Notes: a model not told the origin generated them from the letters alone. 43,118 nucleotides of DNA from JASMHC01 sp042092935 (GCA_042092935.1 JBELFK010000008.1:1-43118); one strand, 5' to 3'. Positions 25,456-34,747 are shown, counted from the first letter of the stretch. Program-made: numbers and translations.

Positions 25456-25680
25456 ATGAACGCCGGTTTTGAAATTGCCATGAAAAACGACGACGTTCTG
25501 CGTGTTGAACTGGAAGTTTTCAAGCAAGAACATCGCGATCTGGACGCGGCGATCACGGCGCTGGTCGAAAAGGGCACCAGTGACCGATTGACGATCCAGC
25601 GACTGAAGAAAAAGAAGTTGCGTCTCAAAGACATAATCTCGCGAATTGAAGACCGCCTGACCCCCGATATCATCGCCTGA
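25456..25680 (+). CDS. DUF465 (YdcH-like) family protein
   Basis: 74 residues, highly charged and helical. The second half (LTIQRLKKKKLRLKDIISRIED) is the DUF465 signature. Such proteins are short coiled coils of unknown function, common in Proteobacteria. The ATG at 25456 gives the family's normal length; the frame is open to 25348 but overlaps the hsp20 promoter. Confidence 0.82.
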   Translation: MNAGFEIAMKNDDVLRVELEVFKQEHRDLDAAITALVEKGTSDRLTIQRLKKKKLRLKDIISRIEDRLTPDIIA

Positions 25681-25737
25681 GCCTGTTGCATTGCAGCATG
25701 TTCGCACTATAGTGCGCCGCTTCTGAAGGAATAGGAT

Positions 25738-26226
25738 ATGAGCGCTGTGAAAGTTGGCATCATCATGGGCAGTCAATCTGATTGGCCGACAATGAAAGAG
25801 GCCGCCGATGTTCTTGAGGAACTCGGCGTGGCCTTCGAAAAGAAAATCGTTTCTGCTCATCGCACCCCTGATCGCTTGTGGGACTACGGCAAAACCGCCG
25901 TTGATCGCGGGCTTAATGTGATTATTGCAGGTGCCGGTGGTGCTGCGCATTTGCCGGGCATGATGGCCTCAAAAACCCGCGTGCCGGTGATTGGTGTGCC
26001 AGTGCAGACCCGCGCGCTTTCTGGCGTGGATAGCCTCTATTCGATCCTTCAAATGCCGCGCGGTTTTCCAGTGGCCACGATGGCCATTGGCGCTGCGGGC
26101 GCGAAAAACGCGGGCCTCATGGCCGCCGGTATTCTTGCACTGCACGACGACGCCCTTGCCCAGCGTTTGGACGCATGGCGCAGTGATCTTTCAGCCTCAA
26201 TCGCGGATGAACCAGTCGATGAGTAA
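25738..26226 (+). CDS. purE: N5-carboxyaminoimidazole ribonucleotide mutase
   Basis: 162 residues, class I PurE. It converts N5-CAIR to CAIR in purine synthesis, working with PurK. Motifs: GIIMGSQSDWPTM at the start, SAHRTPDRL near residue 42, GAGGAAHLPGMMAS near 65 and GVPVQTRALSGVDSL. AAGGAATAGGAT lies just before the ATG. It overlaps purK by 8 bases. Confidence 0.97.
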   Translation: MSAVKVGIIMGSQSDWPTMKEAADVLEELGVAFEKKIVSAHRTPDRLWDYGKTAVDRGLNVIIAGAGGAAHLPGMMASKTRVPVIGVPVQTRALSGVDSLYSILQMPRGFPVATMAIGAAGAKNAGLMAAGILALHDDALAQRLDAWRSDLSASIADEPVDE

Positions 26227-27292
26227 TTCCCCCCTCGCCCCCGGCGCAACCATTGGCATCATCGGCGGTGGTCAGTTGGGCCGGATGTTGTCAGTCGCGG
26301 CCTCACGTCTTGGGTTTAAAAGCCATATCTTTGAACCGGGGACCAACCCGCCCGCCGCCCAAGTTGCGGACGTGGTGACGACCGCCGGTTACGACGATCT
26401 GGAAGCGCTTAAGGCTTTCGCAAATGCGGTCGACGTCATCACCTTTGAATTTGAGAACATCCCGACCGAGGCCCTGGATGCGGTTGAGGCCATACGCCCC
26501 GTGCACCCGCGCCGTGCCGCACTTGGGGTGTCGCAGGACCGGCTTAAGGAAAAGGCATTTCTGACCGAGCTGGGGTTGCAGACGGCCCCCTATGCCGCTG
26601 TGGACGACACCGAAGATTTGGCCGAGGCCATCGCCGAAATCGGCACGCCCGCAATCTTGAAAACCCGCCGCTTTGGTTATGACGGCAAGGGGCAAGCGCG
26701 GCTGATGTCACCGGACGACGCCACGCAAGCCCTCGCGGACATGGCTGGGGCGCCTGCAATTCTTGAAGGCTTCGTGAATTTCAGCCACGAGGTCTCGGTC
26801 ATCGCCGCGCGTGGACAGGGCGGGGATATTGCCTGTTTCGATCCCGGCGAAAACGTCCACAAGGACGGTATCCTTGATACAACAACGGTCCCTGCCCGCC
26901 TGTCGCCTTCGCAACGTGCTGACGCTGTTTTGCTGGCGGCAAAAATCCTCAACCACCTGAAATACGTTGGGGTGATGGGGGTCGAGTTGTTTGTGACGCC
27001 GCAGGGGCTGATCGTGAACGAAATCGCGCCGCGGGTGCATAATTCCGGCCATTGGACGCAAAACGGTTGCGCAGTCGACCAGTTCGAACAGCACATCCGC
27101 GCCGTTGCCGGCTGGCCACTTGGCGATGGTCAGCGCCATAGCGATGTGGTGATGGAAAACCTGATCGGCGACGACATGGACCGCGTGCCAGAAATCGCGA
27201 AAGAACGTGACGCTGCGGTGCATCTCTATGGCAAGGCTGATGTGAAACCGGGCCGCAAGATGGGTCACGTGAACAGGATCGTCAGACGATAG
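26219..27292 (+). CDS. purK: N5-carboxyaminoimidazole ribonucleotide synthase
   Basis: 357 residues, ATP-grasp family. It makes N5-CAIR from AIR, bicarbonate and ATP. Visible are GIIGGGQLGRML at the N-terminus, FEFENIP near 75, KTRRFGYDGKGQ near 150, EVSVIAARG and the C-terminal EIAPRVHNSGHWT. The ATG at 26219 overlaps the purE end and gives the family N-terminus; upstream sequence in this frame lies inside purE. Confidence 0.96.
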   Translation: MSNSPLAPGATIGIIGGGQLGRMLSVAASRLGFKSHIFEPGTNPPAAQVADVVTTAGYDDLEALKAFANAVDVITFEFENIPTEALDAVEAIRPVHPRRAALGVSQDRLKEKAFLTELGLQTAPYAAVDDTEDLAEAIAEIGTPAILKTRRFGYDGKGQARLMSPDDATQALADMAGAPAILEGFVNFSHEVSVIAARGQGGDIACFDPGENVHKDGILDTTTVPARLSPSQRADAVLLAAKILNHLKYVGVMGVELFVTPQGLIVNEIAPRVHNSGHWTQNGCAVDQFEQHIRAVAGWPLGDGQRHSDVVMENLIGDDMDRVPEIAKERDAAVHLYGKADVKPGRKMGHVNRIVRR

Positions 27293-27310
27293 GTTTGGGC
27301 GACCGGCGGT

Positions 27311-28045
27311 TTACTCGACTTCGTTGCGTAAGTGCCGGTCAAACAGCGCATCATCCCAGTCGATACTTCCATTGAAAGCACCAAATTCCAGAAAGTGGAT
27401 CGTTTCGGCGATCACCACTGGATTGAGCATCATAAAGGTATGCGTCACTGGCAATTCGATGTGATCCGTCATGCCTTCGAGTTTCGTCGACTCCACCGAC
27501 ACCTTGCCGTCGTCGTCGCCCGCCAACAAAGACGAAAAATACGGGTTCAGCGACTTGGTGCCCGCGATGATGCCCAACTCAAAATCAGCGGGGGGCAGCG
27601 AGTTGGGCAGGCTGTCCGGGCTGGTCCCCAACTGCAATCCGGCGGGGCCGTTTATCATGCCGAACACCTCCCACAGGCCGAATCTATCGACAATCTCAGA
27701 CCCCTGATTTGGTGGTCCAAGCATCACCACACGTCCAAGGTTCTCGGGCGTGTTTTCAGCAAGCCACTGGCGCAACAACAACCCGCCCATTGAGTGCGTC
27801 ACAAAGTTCACGCGTTGCGGTCCGCAAGCCTCAATCGCTTTTGGGATCGTGCTTTCCGCAAGATACTCGACTTCTTCGTCCGTCGAGTCATACCCGGGGC
27901 GCACCACCGTATAGCCCTTGTCCTCCAGCGCCAGTTCCAGCGCATACATTGAGCTTTCCGTGCGCGCGAGGCCGTGCAGCAACACGACGCATTCGGCAAA
28001 GGCCGAGGACGGAAGAAGTATCAGAATGAAGACAAGCCAGCGCAT
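27311..28045 (-). CDS. Secreted alpha/beta-hydrolase (lipase/PGAP1-like)
   Basis: 244 residues from ATG 28045 (the frame also offers a start at 28078). Residues 1-17 (MRWLVFILILLPSSAFA) form a signal peptide. VVLLHGLARTESSM is the oxyanion-hole strand, and Ser85 in FVTHSMGGLL the nucleophile. VMLGPPNQGSEIVD and a later histidine (DHIELPVTHTFM) complete a lipase-like pattern. It probably hydrolyses an ester in the periplasm or outside the cell. Substrate unknown. Confidence 0.82.
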   Translation of the reverse strand: MRWLVFILILLPSSAFAECVVLLHGLARTESSMYALELALEDKGYTVVRPGYDSTDEEVEYLAESTIPKAIEACGPQRVNFVTHSMGGLLLRQWLAENTPENLGRVVMLGPPNQGSEIVDRFGLWEVFGMINGPAGLQLGTSPDSLPNSLPPADFELGIIAGTKSLNPYFSSLLAGDDDGKVSVESTKLEGMTDHIELPVTHTFMMLNPVVIAETIHFLEFGAFNGSIDWDDALFDRHLRNEVE

Positions 28046-28125
28046 CTTCTTCAAATAGGCATTCAAAACCCATTGCAAAAGGGCGGGATATCCGGCCCTC
28101 TTATCGGCATGGATTGGGTGGGCAT

Positions 28126-28575
28126 ATGAAGCAAAAGCATATCCGCGTGGCCGTGCGTGCGATTATTCTGCAAGACGACAAGCTGTTGCTTGTGAACGCC
28201 TATGCCGCAGGCCGAAGCGATCTGTGGTGCGCGCCCGGCGGCGGCGTCGAAAACGGCAGTTCCATGACCGAAAACCTTGCGCGGGAAATCTATGAGGAAA
28301 CCGGCCTGACGGTGGATGTCGGCGACCCCTGTCTGGTGAATGAGTTTCACGATCCCACATCCGGCTTTCATCAAGTCGACATTTTCTTTCGTTGCACGAT
28401 AACGGATGGCAACCTCGACCACTCTTGGGTTGATCCTGAACGCGTTGTGTCTGAACGCGAGTTTTTTACGCGTGAGGAGGCGAGCCGCATTCGCATCAAG
28501 CCAGACCTGTTGGTCGCGGTTGCTTGGGGCGAAACCAAATTGCACTACGATCCCTTGGAAATCATCGTGACGTGA
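28126..28575 (+). CDS. Nudix hydrolase
   Basis: 149 residues. The Nudix box is complete: GGGVENGSSM, then REIYEETGL, in the order GX5EX7REUXEEXGU. These enzymes cleave nucleoside diphosphates linked to another group. I chose ATG 28126; a TTG 12 bases earlier is open but less likely. Divergent from the lipase-like gene, with 80 bases between starts. Substrate cannot be told. Confidence 0.9.
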   Translation: MKQKHIRVAVRAIILQDDKLLLVNAYAAGRSDLWCAPGGGVENGSSMTENLAREIYEETGLTVDVGDPCLVNEFHDPTSGFHQVDIFFRCTITDGNLDHSWVDPERVVSEREFFTREEASRIRIKPDLLVAVAWGETKLHYDPLEIIVT

Positions 28576-28577
28576 AA

Positions 28578-28602
28578 GGGGTCAGACAAGCTGCCTGACC
28601 CC
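28578..28602. terminator. Shared hairpin between convergent genes
   Basis: GGGGTCAG (28578-28585) pairs perfectly with CTGACCCC (28595-28602) around a 9-base loop, between the Nudix gene and the convergent beta-helix protein gene. Only a short T3 follows on the minus strand, so termination is probable rather than certain. Confidence 0.55.
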
Positions 28603-28608
28603 AATCCA

Positions 28609-29706
28609 TTAGCTGTCGGCGAAAAACTTCGGTCGGAACAGGTGGTTCAGCAGCGCGCCGATGCCACCCAGCGTCATCGCCAAGACAAACAACCAGCCGA
28701 TAAACGGAGCCAGCGCAATGATTGCAGCCGAAAGCGCCCCGATCAATGCGGCCACAGCGCGTGCGGCCAAGCTGTCAGGCTCGGGCAGACCGGCCAATAG
28801 ACGCAGCCCAACGCCGAGCGCATAGGCCCCCACGACATAGCCGACAAAAGCCCCAAGCCCTGCGAGGACCAATAGAACAGGCATCAGCAGTATCCCGACG
28901 ATGGTCATCGCCGAGACAATGGACGCGCCCAGAACAACCGACAATCCAAGGAAACCCAGCCAAAGCATTCCGAAGGGCCGCTCAAGCAGCGTCACGCGCA
29001 TGCCCGCCAAACGCTGAGGGGCAACAGCGGCAAAAAGCGCCGCAATGACCGCGACGAAGGCGACGCCTGACAGAAAGCTGTAAAGCACAAAGCCGCCGCC
29101 CGACTCTTCAGGAAACTCTTCCATTTCCAAGCGCTCGACGGTTCCACCCACGGATACGAACGCGGGCACCTCAACGTCTCCGGCAGTTTCTTCGTAGAGG
29201 TACAACGAACCGCCAATGGACGCGGTTTCGCCAAATTCAACGTTCATCGCGGCGACATGTGCGTCCCCGGCAATTGTGCCGTTTATCTTGATGGTTTCGC
29301 CCCCCAAGATCGCATAGCCCCCGATGTTTCCGTCGATCTGCACAGTTGCCGCCGCTGCGCGAAGGTCGCCTGCGATATCCGAAACGACGAGATCCTGCGC
29401 CGCAAAAGACGCATCGCCCGCGACGGGGCCACGAACGTCGATGTTTTGTCCGAGGATGAAAACGTCTCCTCCAACAGGGGCATCGATTTCAATATCTTGC
29501 CCCGCGATGGCCGCCGAACCGTCGATGGCCGTCTCAAGCCGGATAGAGCTGCCTGACATGAACACGTCGTCAGCACCGGCTTGATCGTGCACCAGCCGGT
29601 AGCCCGCCGCGAAGACGTCATTTCCGATTGTTGCTAGGGCGTTGTCTTCCTGCGCCTGCGCCGCCGCCCCGATGAAAATCAATAGAACCGTCAAAATCCG
29701 TTTCAT
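28609..29706 (-). CDS. Exported bactofilin-like beta-helix protein with a C-terminal membrane domain
   Basis: 365 residues from ATG 29706, which has GGAGGGG upstream. Residues 1-18 are a signal peptide (ending AAAQA). About 40-190 consist of short repeats of the type DGSAAIAGQDIEIDAPVGGD and IGGYAILGGETIKINGTIAG, a right-handed beta-helix pattern like the polymer-forming bactofilin fold. About 205-360 hold four or five membrane helices, with a short loop near 315. Known bactofilins are cytoplasmic, so export of this domain is notable. It could form a periplasmic scaffold anchored in the inner membrane; this is inference. Confidence 0.7.
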   Translation of the reverse strand: MKRILTVLLIFIGAAAQAQEDNALATIGNDVFAAGYRLVHDQAGADDVFMSGSSIRLETAIDGSAAIAGQDIEIDAPVGGDVFILGQNIDVRGPVAGDASFAAQDLVVSDIAGDLRAAAATVQIDGNIGGYAILGGETIKINGTIAGDAHVAAMNVEFGETASIGGSLYLYEETAGDVEVPAFVSVGGTVERLEMEEFPEESGGGFVLYSFLSGVAFVAVIAALFAAVAPQRLAGMRVTLLERPFGMLWLGFLGLSVVLGASIVSAMTIVGILLMPVLLVLAGLGAFVGYVVGAYALGVGLRLLAGLPEPDSLAARAVAALIGALSAAIIALAPFIGWLFVLAMTLGGIGALLNHLFRPKFFADS

Positions 29707-29826
29707 AGACCCCTCCAATGTTAATCCTTGTAACACTCTAGATGTGGGCTCTGCCCCAAATTACAACATTTCGTGAACGGGTTAGAATTTTCAGCGTCCG
29801 ACGCGGGATAAAGCCGCCAGCAACCG

Positions 29827-30660
29827 TCATCGTCTCATCGAGATCAGAACCCCCGCGATAACGAGGATCGCGGCAACCGTGAAGCGAAGCGTCAAGGGTT
29901 CGGACAGGAACGCCATGCCCCCTGCCATCGCCAGGACGGGAACCGACAGTTGCGCAACAGCGGCGCGTCCAGCGCCAAGGGCCGGAATAATCTGATACCA
30001 CAGCGCATATCCCAGTCCCGACGTAACGACGCCCGAAGTCAAAGCCAGCAAGATGCCCATCGTGGACAGCGTGCCGCCTGAGGGGATCAGCAGAGCCAAC
30101 AGGATCGCAAAAGGAGCCGCCAAAACGAAGTTCATCGCAGTCGCTTGCGTCGCATCCTTTTCGCGACGCCCCTGTAGCGAATACACGCCCCACCCGACGC
30201 CAGCCGCGACCATTAATGCAGCATGAGGTGCGGAAACATCGGCCTCGCCGCCCGGCCACAGCAGCCAGACAAGCCCCCCCATCGCAAGACCCGAGCCGAC
30301 CCAACGCGCAAGCGGCAAGGGTTCGCGGATAAGGGCGGCACCGGCGAACATCGTGATCTGAACAACCCCGAACAGGATCAAAGCGCCCAAACCGGCGTCG
30401 AGCAACAGATAGGCCAGCGAAAACCCAAAGATGTATACCAGCAAGCCCGCAACGCCGAAAATCCGGCCAGCGCCCCACAGTGCAAAGCCCCGTTTGGTCA
30501 TCGCGACAAGTGCAGCAAGCGCGATCGCGCCAGCACTTAGGCGAATAGCGCCAAACTCAAGCGGGTCCATTGCGAAACTGCCAACAGCAGCGCGGTTCAG
30601 AACCGAGTTTGCCGCAAAAGCCAGCATTGTGACGAAGGAAAGAAAAAACAGGCGCATCAT
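29827..30660 (-). CDS. EamA/DMT-family transporter
   Basis: About 277 residues from ATG 30660 (or 30657), with ten membrane helices in two EamA repeats of five. The first begins FLSFVTMLAFAANSVLNRAA and the second around AALMVAAGVGWGVYSLQGRR. The family exports or imports small metabolites; substrate unknown. The frame continues upstream to 30738, but that extension lies in the groEL terminator and has no ribosome binding site. Confidence 0.85.
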   Translation of the reverse strand: MMRLFFLSFVTMLAFAANSVLNRAAVGSFAMDPLEFGAIRLSAGAIALAALVAMTKRGFALWGAGRIFGVAGLLVYIFGFSLAYLLLDAGLGALILFGVVQITMFAGAALIREPLPLARWVGSGLAMGGLVWLLWPGGEADVSAPHAALMVAAGVGWGVYSLQGRREKDATQATAMNFVLAAPFAILLALLIPSGGTLSTMGILLALTSGVVTSGLGYALWYQIIPALGAGRAAVAQLSVPVLAMAGGMAFLSEPLTLRFTVAAILVIAGVLISMRR

Positions 30661-30736
30661 GAAACCTGTCACGCTGGACCGACCTCCGCAATAGCCGCAT
30701 CGGTCACGAAGCTGTTGCACACCCTCGCAAAACGAC

Positions 30737-30758
30737 AAAGGCGCCCGAAGGCGCCTTT
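30737..30758 (-). terminator. Rho-independent terminator after groEL
   Basis: GGCGCC/GGCGCC with a four-base loop (TTCG on the minus strand), flanked by AAA/TTT that extend the stem. On the minus strand it is followed by TTTGTCGTTTT. It lies 43 bases after the groEL stop. Confidence 0.75.
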
Positions 30759-30800
30759 GCTAATCTTTAGCAATAAGAAGCGTCCCGAGGGAGAGCTTTC

Positions 30801-32441
30801 TTACATCATGCCGCCCATGCCGCCCATGTCAGGCATGCCGCCCGCAGGCGCGCCGCCTTCAACAGGCTTATCGGCAACCATGGCTTCTGTTGTAATCAAC
30901 AGACCAGCGATTGATGCTGCATCTTCAAGGGCTGTACGGGTTACTTTCATCGGGTCGATAACGCCGAAGCTGAACATGTCGCCATATTCTTCTGTCTGTG
31001 CGTTAAAGCCGAATGCAACGTCGTTGCTCTCGCGGATTTTGCCAGCAACAACTGCGCCGTCAACACCCGCGTTCTCAGCGATCTGACGAAGGGGTGCTTC
31101 CAGCGCGCGGCGAACAATCGAAATACCGGCGTTCTGATCCGAGTTTGCGCCTTCCAGGCCTTCAAGACCGTTTGCAGCCTGAACAAGAGCAACACCACCA
31201 CCAACGATGATACCTTCCTGAACCGCAGCACGTGTCGCGTTCAGCGCATCGTCCACACGGTCTTTACGCTCTTTAACTTCTGTTTCTGTCATGCCGCCAA
31301 CGCGGATAACAGCAACGCCGCCTGCCAGTTTAGCAACACGCTCCTGAAGTTTTTCACGGTCGTAGTCCGAAGTGGTTTCTTCGATCTGCTGACGGATCTG
31401 GCTCACGCGTGCTTCGATTTCGGCTTTCTCACCAGCACCGTCAACGATTGTTGTTTCGTCTTTGGTGATCTGAACTTTCTTGGCCGTGCCAAGCATGTCC
31501 ATCGTGACCGACTCGAGCTTCATGCCCAGGTCTTCCGAGATTACCTGACCACCGGTCAAGATCGCGATGTCTTGCAACATAGCCTTGCGGCGGTCACCGA
31601 AGCCAGGCGCTTTCACAGCCGCGATTTTCAGGCCGCCACGCAGTTTGTTCACAACCAGAGTTGCAAGCGCTTCGCCTTCGACATCTTCAGCAATAATCAT
31701 CAGAGGCTTTGTCGACTGGATAACCGACTCAAGCAGTGGAACCATTGGCTGCAACGACGACAGTTTCTTTTCGTGAAGCAGGATCAGGCAGTCTTCCAGC
31801 TCGGTTGTCATTTTGTCAGCGTTGGTGACGAAGTAAGGTGACAGGTAGCCACGGTCAAACTGCATGCCTTCAACAACGTCAGTCTCTGTTTCAAGACCTT
31901 TGTTCTCTTCAACTGTGATGACGCCTTCGTTGCCAACCTTCTGCATCGCACCAGCAATCTGCTGACCGATTTCAGCTTCGCCGTTGGCCGAGATTGTACC
32001 AACCTGCGCAACTTCATCGCTGTCTTTGACTTCGCGTGCAGCCGCTTTGAGAGCAGCAACCACGTTTGTTGTCGCCAGATCGATGCCGCGCTTCAGGTCC
32101 ATTGGGTTCATGCCCGCTGCAACCGACTTCATGCCTTCGCGAACGATCGCCTGCGCCAAAACGGTTGCAGTTGTTGTACCGTCGCCAGCTTCGTCGTTTG
32201 TGCGCGAGGCAACTTCTTTAACCATCTGTGCGCCCATGTTCTCGAACTTGTCTTCAAGCTCGATCTCTTTGGCAACAGAGACACCGTCTTTGGTGATGCG
32301 AGGTGCGCCGAACGACTTGTCGAGGACCACGTTCCGGCCTTTCGGGCCGAGGGTCACTTTTACAGCGTCAGCGAGAACATTTACGCCGCGCAACATCGAG
32401 TTGCGTGCGTCTGTGTTAAATTTTACGTCCTTAGCAGCCAT
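30801..32441 (-). CDS. groL: Chaperonin GroEL (60 kDa)
   Basis: 546 residues. GroEL forms the double-ring ATP-dependent folding chamber. The N-terminus AAKDVKFNTDARNSML and GPKGRNVVLDKSFGAP are typical, and DGTTTATVLAQAI is the ATP-binding region. The C-terminal tail GGMPDMGGMGGMM is the flexible Gly-Met tail. It lies 54 bases after groES on the same strand and shares its CIRCE control. Confidence 0.98.
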   Translation of the reverse strand: MAAKDVKFNTDARNSMLRGVNVLADAVKVTLGPKGRNVVLDKSFGAPRITKDGVSVAKEIELEDKFENMGAQMVKEVASRTNDEAGDGTTTATVLAQAIVREGMKSVAAGMNPMDLKRGIDLATTNVVAALKAAAREVKDSDEVAQVGTISANGEAEIGQQIAGAMQKVGNEGVITVEENKGLETETDVVEGMQFDRGYLSPYFVTNADKMTTELEDCLILLHEKKLSSLQPMVPLLESVIQSTKPLMIIAEDVEGEALATLVVNKLRGGLKIAAVKAPGFGDRRKAMLQDIAILTGGQVISEDLGMKLESVTMDMLGTAKKVQITKDETTIVDGAGEKAEIEARVSQIRQQIEETTSDYDREKLQERVAKLAGGVAVIRVGGMTETEVKERKDRVDDALNATRAAVQEGIIVGGGVALVQAANGLEGLEGANSDQNAGISIVRRALEAPLRQIAENAGVDGAVVAGKIRESNDVAFGFNAQTEEYGDMFSFGVIDPMKVTRTALEDAASIAGLLITTEAMVADKPVEGGAPAGGMPDMGGMGGMM

Positions 32442-32495
32442 TGTGCTTGCTCCTGGAATATCTAGTGAGTTTCAGAAAGATGATGGGAACGGCGA

Positions 32496-32789
32496 TTAGC
32501 CGATGATTCCCATGATGTCGGACTCTTTCATCATCAGCAGCTCTTCGCCGTCGACGGTGACGTCCTGACCATTCCATTTGCCGAACAGAACCATGTCGCC
32601 AACTTTAACGTCCAGCGCAATGCGCTCGCCGTCTTGGTTGCGTAGGCCTGCGCCAACAGCGATGATTTCGCCTTCGGCTGGCTTCTCTTTCGCGCTTTCA
32701 GGGATATAAAGCCCGCCAGCAGTTTTCTCTTCGCCTTCTACTCGGCGTACCAGAACACGGTCGTGAAGAGGTGTTAGTGACATTGACAT
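32496..32789 (-). CDS. groS: Co-chaperonin GroES
   Basis: 97 residues from ATG 32789, which has AGGAG five bases upstream; the next ATG at 32783 is a weaker choice. GroES caps the GroEL ring. Motifs: LTPLHDRVLVRRVEGEEKTAGGLYIP at the start (quoted family region), GDMVLFGKWNG, and the end LMMKESDIMGIIG. The upstream frame to 32849 crosses the CIRCE operator and is not coding. Confidence 0.97.
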   Translation of the reverse strand: MSMSLTPLHDRVLVRRVEGEEKTAGGLYIPESAKEKPAEGEIIAVGAGLRNQDGERIALDVKVGDMVLFGKWNGQDVTVDGEELLMMKESDIMGIIG

Positions 32790-32838
32790 GTAGCTCCTAT
32801 GCTCAATGTTTCTCTTAGTCGGCCCCTCATGGGCACCG

Positions 32839-32865
32839 TTATCACTCACCTAAGTCGAGTGCTAA
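32839..32865. promoter_or_regulatory. CIRCE operator (HrcA binding site)
   Basis: TTATCACTC, nine bases, GAGTGCTAA. It matches the CIRCE consensus TTAGCACTC-N9-GAGTGCTAA at 17 of 18 positions and sits 50 bases upstream of groES. HrcA is expected to repress groESL here; hrcA itself is not in the window. Confidence 0.93.
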
Positions 32866-32998
32866 CGACGCATAGTTAGGAAGTGCAGAGCAAGCTGTCA
32901 ACGCTCGAAGGTGAATCCGTGAGAAAAAGCCGGAAATCAAAAGAAACGTCTGAATTTCAATGGCGAACGCGCTGTCTGGACAAAGCAAAAGTCGAGAA

Positions 32999-33658
32999 TC
33001 ACGCGTTTCGTTCACTCCGTGCGCGTCCGGCGTCCGTCAGTTCGTAAACACCCTTCCCGAGCGGCTGGAACCAGCTGTGGTGATTATCGCGCATGATGCG
33101 AGTCGCATGCACGACACCTGTCGCATCCTTTACGACCGCACCCTTGGTCGGGCCATGTTCCTGCAAATACGCTGCGCATTTCTGGGCGTCCTGTAGATAC
33201 GCCGTCACGATCTTACCGTTGGTGCCGCCCAGGTTCGGGTCACCCTCTCGCCGTGCAAACTCGGACATAAGCGCCGACCGCCGTGGCTTTGATTTGCGCG
33301 GCTTGAACGCGCGCGGGTCGGCATGGACCTGTACGAATCCATCCGACAATCGCACGCTTACGACACCCAGCGCCAATCGTTTGCACAGCCCGACATTGCG
33401 CTTGAATGTCCGCCAACCGGCTTTGCCCGTCCATCGAGGCACAGCAACGTAGACGTTGTCACTTATGGCCTGCCGCGCGACGGCCTGATGCAACAGCGTC
33501 AACGAAAACCCCAGCTTCATTTCGACAATCACCGGCACCTCGTCGCCGCGCACGGCAACCACATCCGCCGCGCCGACTTCGGCCTTTACCTCATAGCCGA
33601 GGTCTTCAAGCCAGGTTTTGACAGGATCATAAAGGTCTGTTTCCGAGGGTTTTGTCAT
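32999..33658 (-). CDS. DUF2161 family protein, PD-(D/E)XK nuclease-like
   Basis: 219 residues. The N-terminal part has a PD-(D/E)XK pattern: VKTWLEDLGYEVKAEVG, then AADVVAVRGDEVPVIVEMKLG, where Asp32 and the E-x-K (in VEMKL) would bind metal. The C-terminal part is basic (PRAFKPRKSKPRRSAL) and then winged-helix-like (FQPLGKGVYELTDAGR). This fits DUF2161, annotated as a putative PD-(D/E)XK phosphodiesterase. No partner gene nearby indicates restriction or repair; role unknown. Confidence 0.78.
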   Translation of the reverse strand: MTKPSETDLYDPVKTWLEDLGYEVKAEVGAADVVAVRGDEVPVIVEMKLGFSLTLLHQAVARQAISDNVYVAVPRWTGKAGWRTFKRNVGLCKRLALGVVSVRLSDGFVQVHADPRAFKPRKSKPRRSALMSEFARREGDPNLGGTNGKIVTAYLQDAQKCAAYLQEHGPTKGAVVKDATGVVHATRIMRDNHHSWFQPLGKGVYELTDAGRARSERNA

Positions 33659-33804
33659 CCCTGAATCCTACCCCACTCCTGCCCGCGTTCCAACGCCCTT
33701 GCATAGCCGCCATGACGGGAGGTCGCAGAGCGTTATCTTGACGTGACAACAATGCTGCACCTGCATATAACCCCGACAAATTTGCGACAGTTCAGGATTG
33801 TGAC

Positions 33805-34725
33805 ATGACAACCAAGATTTTCGGCCACAAGGCCCCCGATACAGATTCCACAGGCTCTCCGATTATTTGGGCATGGTACATGAACGAAATCAAAGGCGTC
33901 GCCGCGACCCCCGTTCTGTTGGGCGAGCCAAACACCGAAGCCGCCTTCATGCTTGAACGCTGGAACCTTGAAAAGCCTGAAATCATCGCCGACGTCGCCG
34001 ATGATGAGGCCGTGGTTATCGTGGACACCAACAACCCAGCCGAGCTGCCGGCGAACATCAACAACGCCGACATTCAAGCCATCATCGACCACCACAAACT
34101 GGTTGGCGGCCTTGAAACCAAAGGCCCGATTGACATCACCGTGCGTCCGCTTGCCTGCACCGCGACGATCATGAACGACCTGATCGGCGACGATATGGCA
34201 AAAATGCCAGACGCCATCAAAGGCGCGGCCCTGACCTGCATTCTGTCGGATACGCTGGAATTCCGCAGCCCGACCACCACAGCGCACGACAAAGCCGTTG
34301 CCGAAAAACTGGCCGCTGAGTTGAACATTGACATCGCCGCCTATGCCGCTGACATGTTCGCCGCCAAGTCTGACGTCTCGGAATTTTCGGATGCCGAGTT
34401 GCTGCGCATGGACAGCAAGGAATACGCCGTCGAGGGCACCAAGTTCCGTGTCTCGGTTCTTGAAACCACGGCACCGGCTATGGTTCTCGACCGCAAAGCC
34501 AGCCTTATGGACACCATGGAAAGCGTCGCCACCGAAGACGCAGTCGATCAGGTTCTTCTGTTTGTCGTCGACATCCTGAACGAAGAAGCCACCCTGCTTG
34601 TTCCAAATGACGCGGTCAAAACCGTCGCAGAGAAAAGTTTTGGTGCGTCTGTTGCTGGCGACGCCGTCGTTCTGCCGGGCATCATGAGCCGCAAAAAGCA
34701 GATCATTCCAAATCTCAAGGTCTGA
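33805..34725 (+). CDS. ppaC: Manganese-dependent inorganic pyrophosphatase (family II)
   Basis: 306 residues, DHH family. It hydrolyses pyrophosphate to phosphate. Metal-binding motifs are visible: GHKAPDTDS (7-15), VIVDTNN near 72, and IDHHK near 96. The C-terminal DHHA2 domain has LLFVVDILNEEATLLV and ends SRKKQIIP, which supplies the substrate-binding Arg/Lys. Most alphaproteobacteria use the unrelated family I enzyme, though some Rhodobacterales have this one. Confidence 0.95.
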   Translation: MTTKIFGHKAPDTDSTGSPIIWAWYMNEIKGVAATPVLLGEPNTEAAFMLERWNLEKPEIIADVADDEAVVIVDTNNPAELPANINNADIQAIIDHHKLVGGLETKGPIDITVRPLACTATIMNDLIGDDMAKMPDAIKGAALTCILSDTLEFRSPTTTAHDKAVAEKLAAELNIDIAAYAADMFAAKSDVSEFSDAELLRMDSKEYAVEGTKFRVSVLETTAPAMVLDRKASLMDTMESVATEDAVDQVLLFVVDILNEEATLLVPNDAVKTVAEKSFGASVAGDAVVLPGIMSRKKQIIPNLKV

Positions 34726-34747
34726 TCCGACCTTCGAGCAAAGTTGA

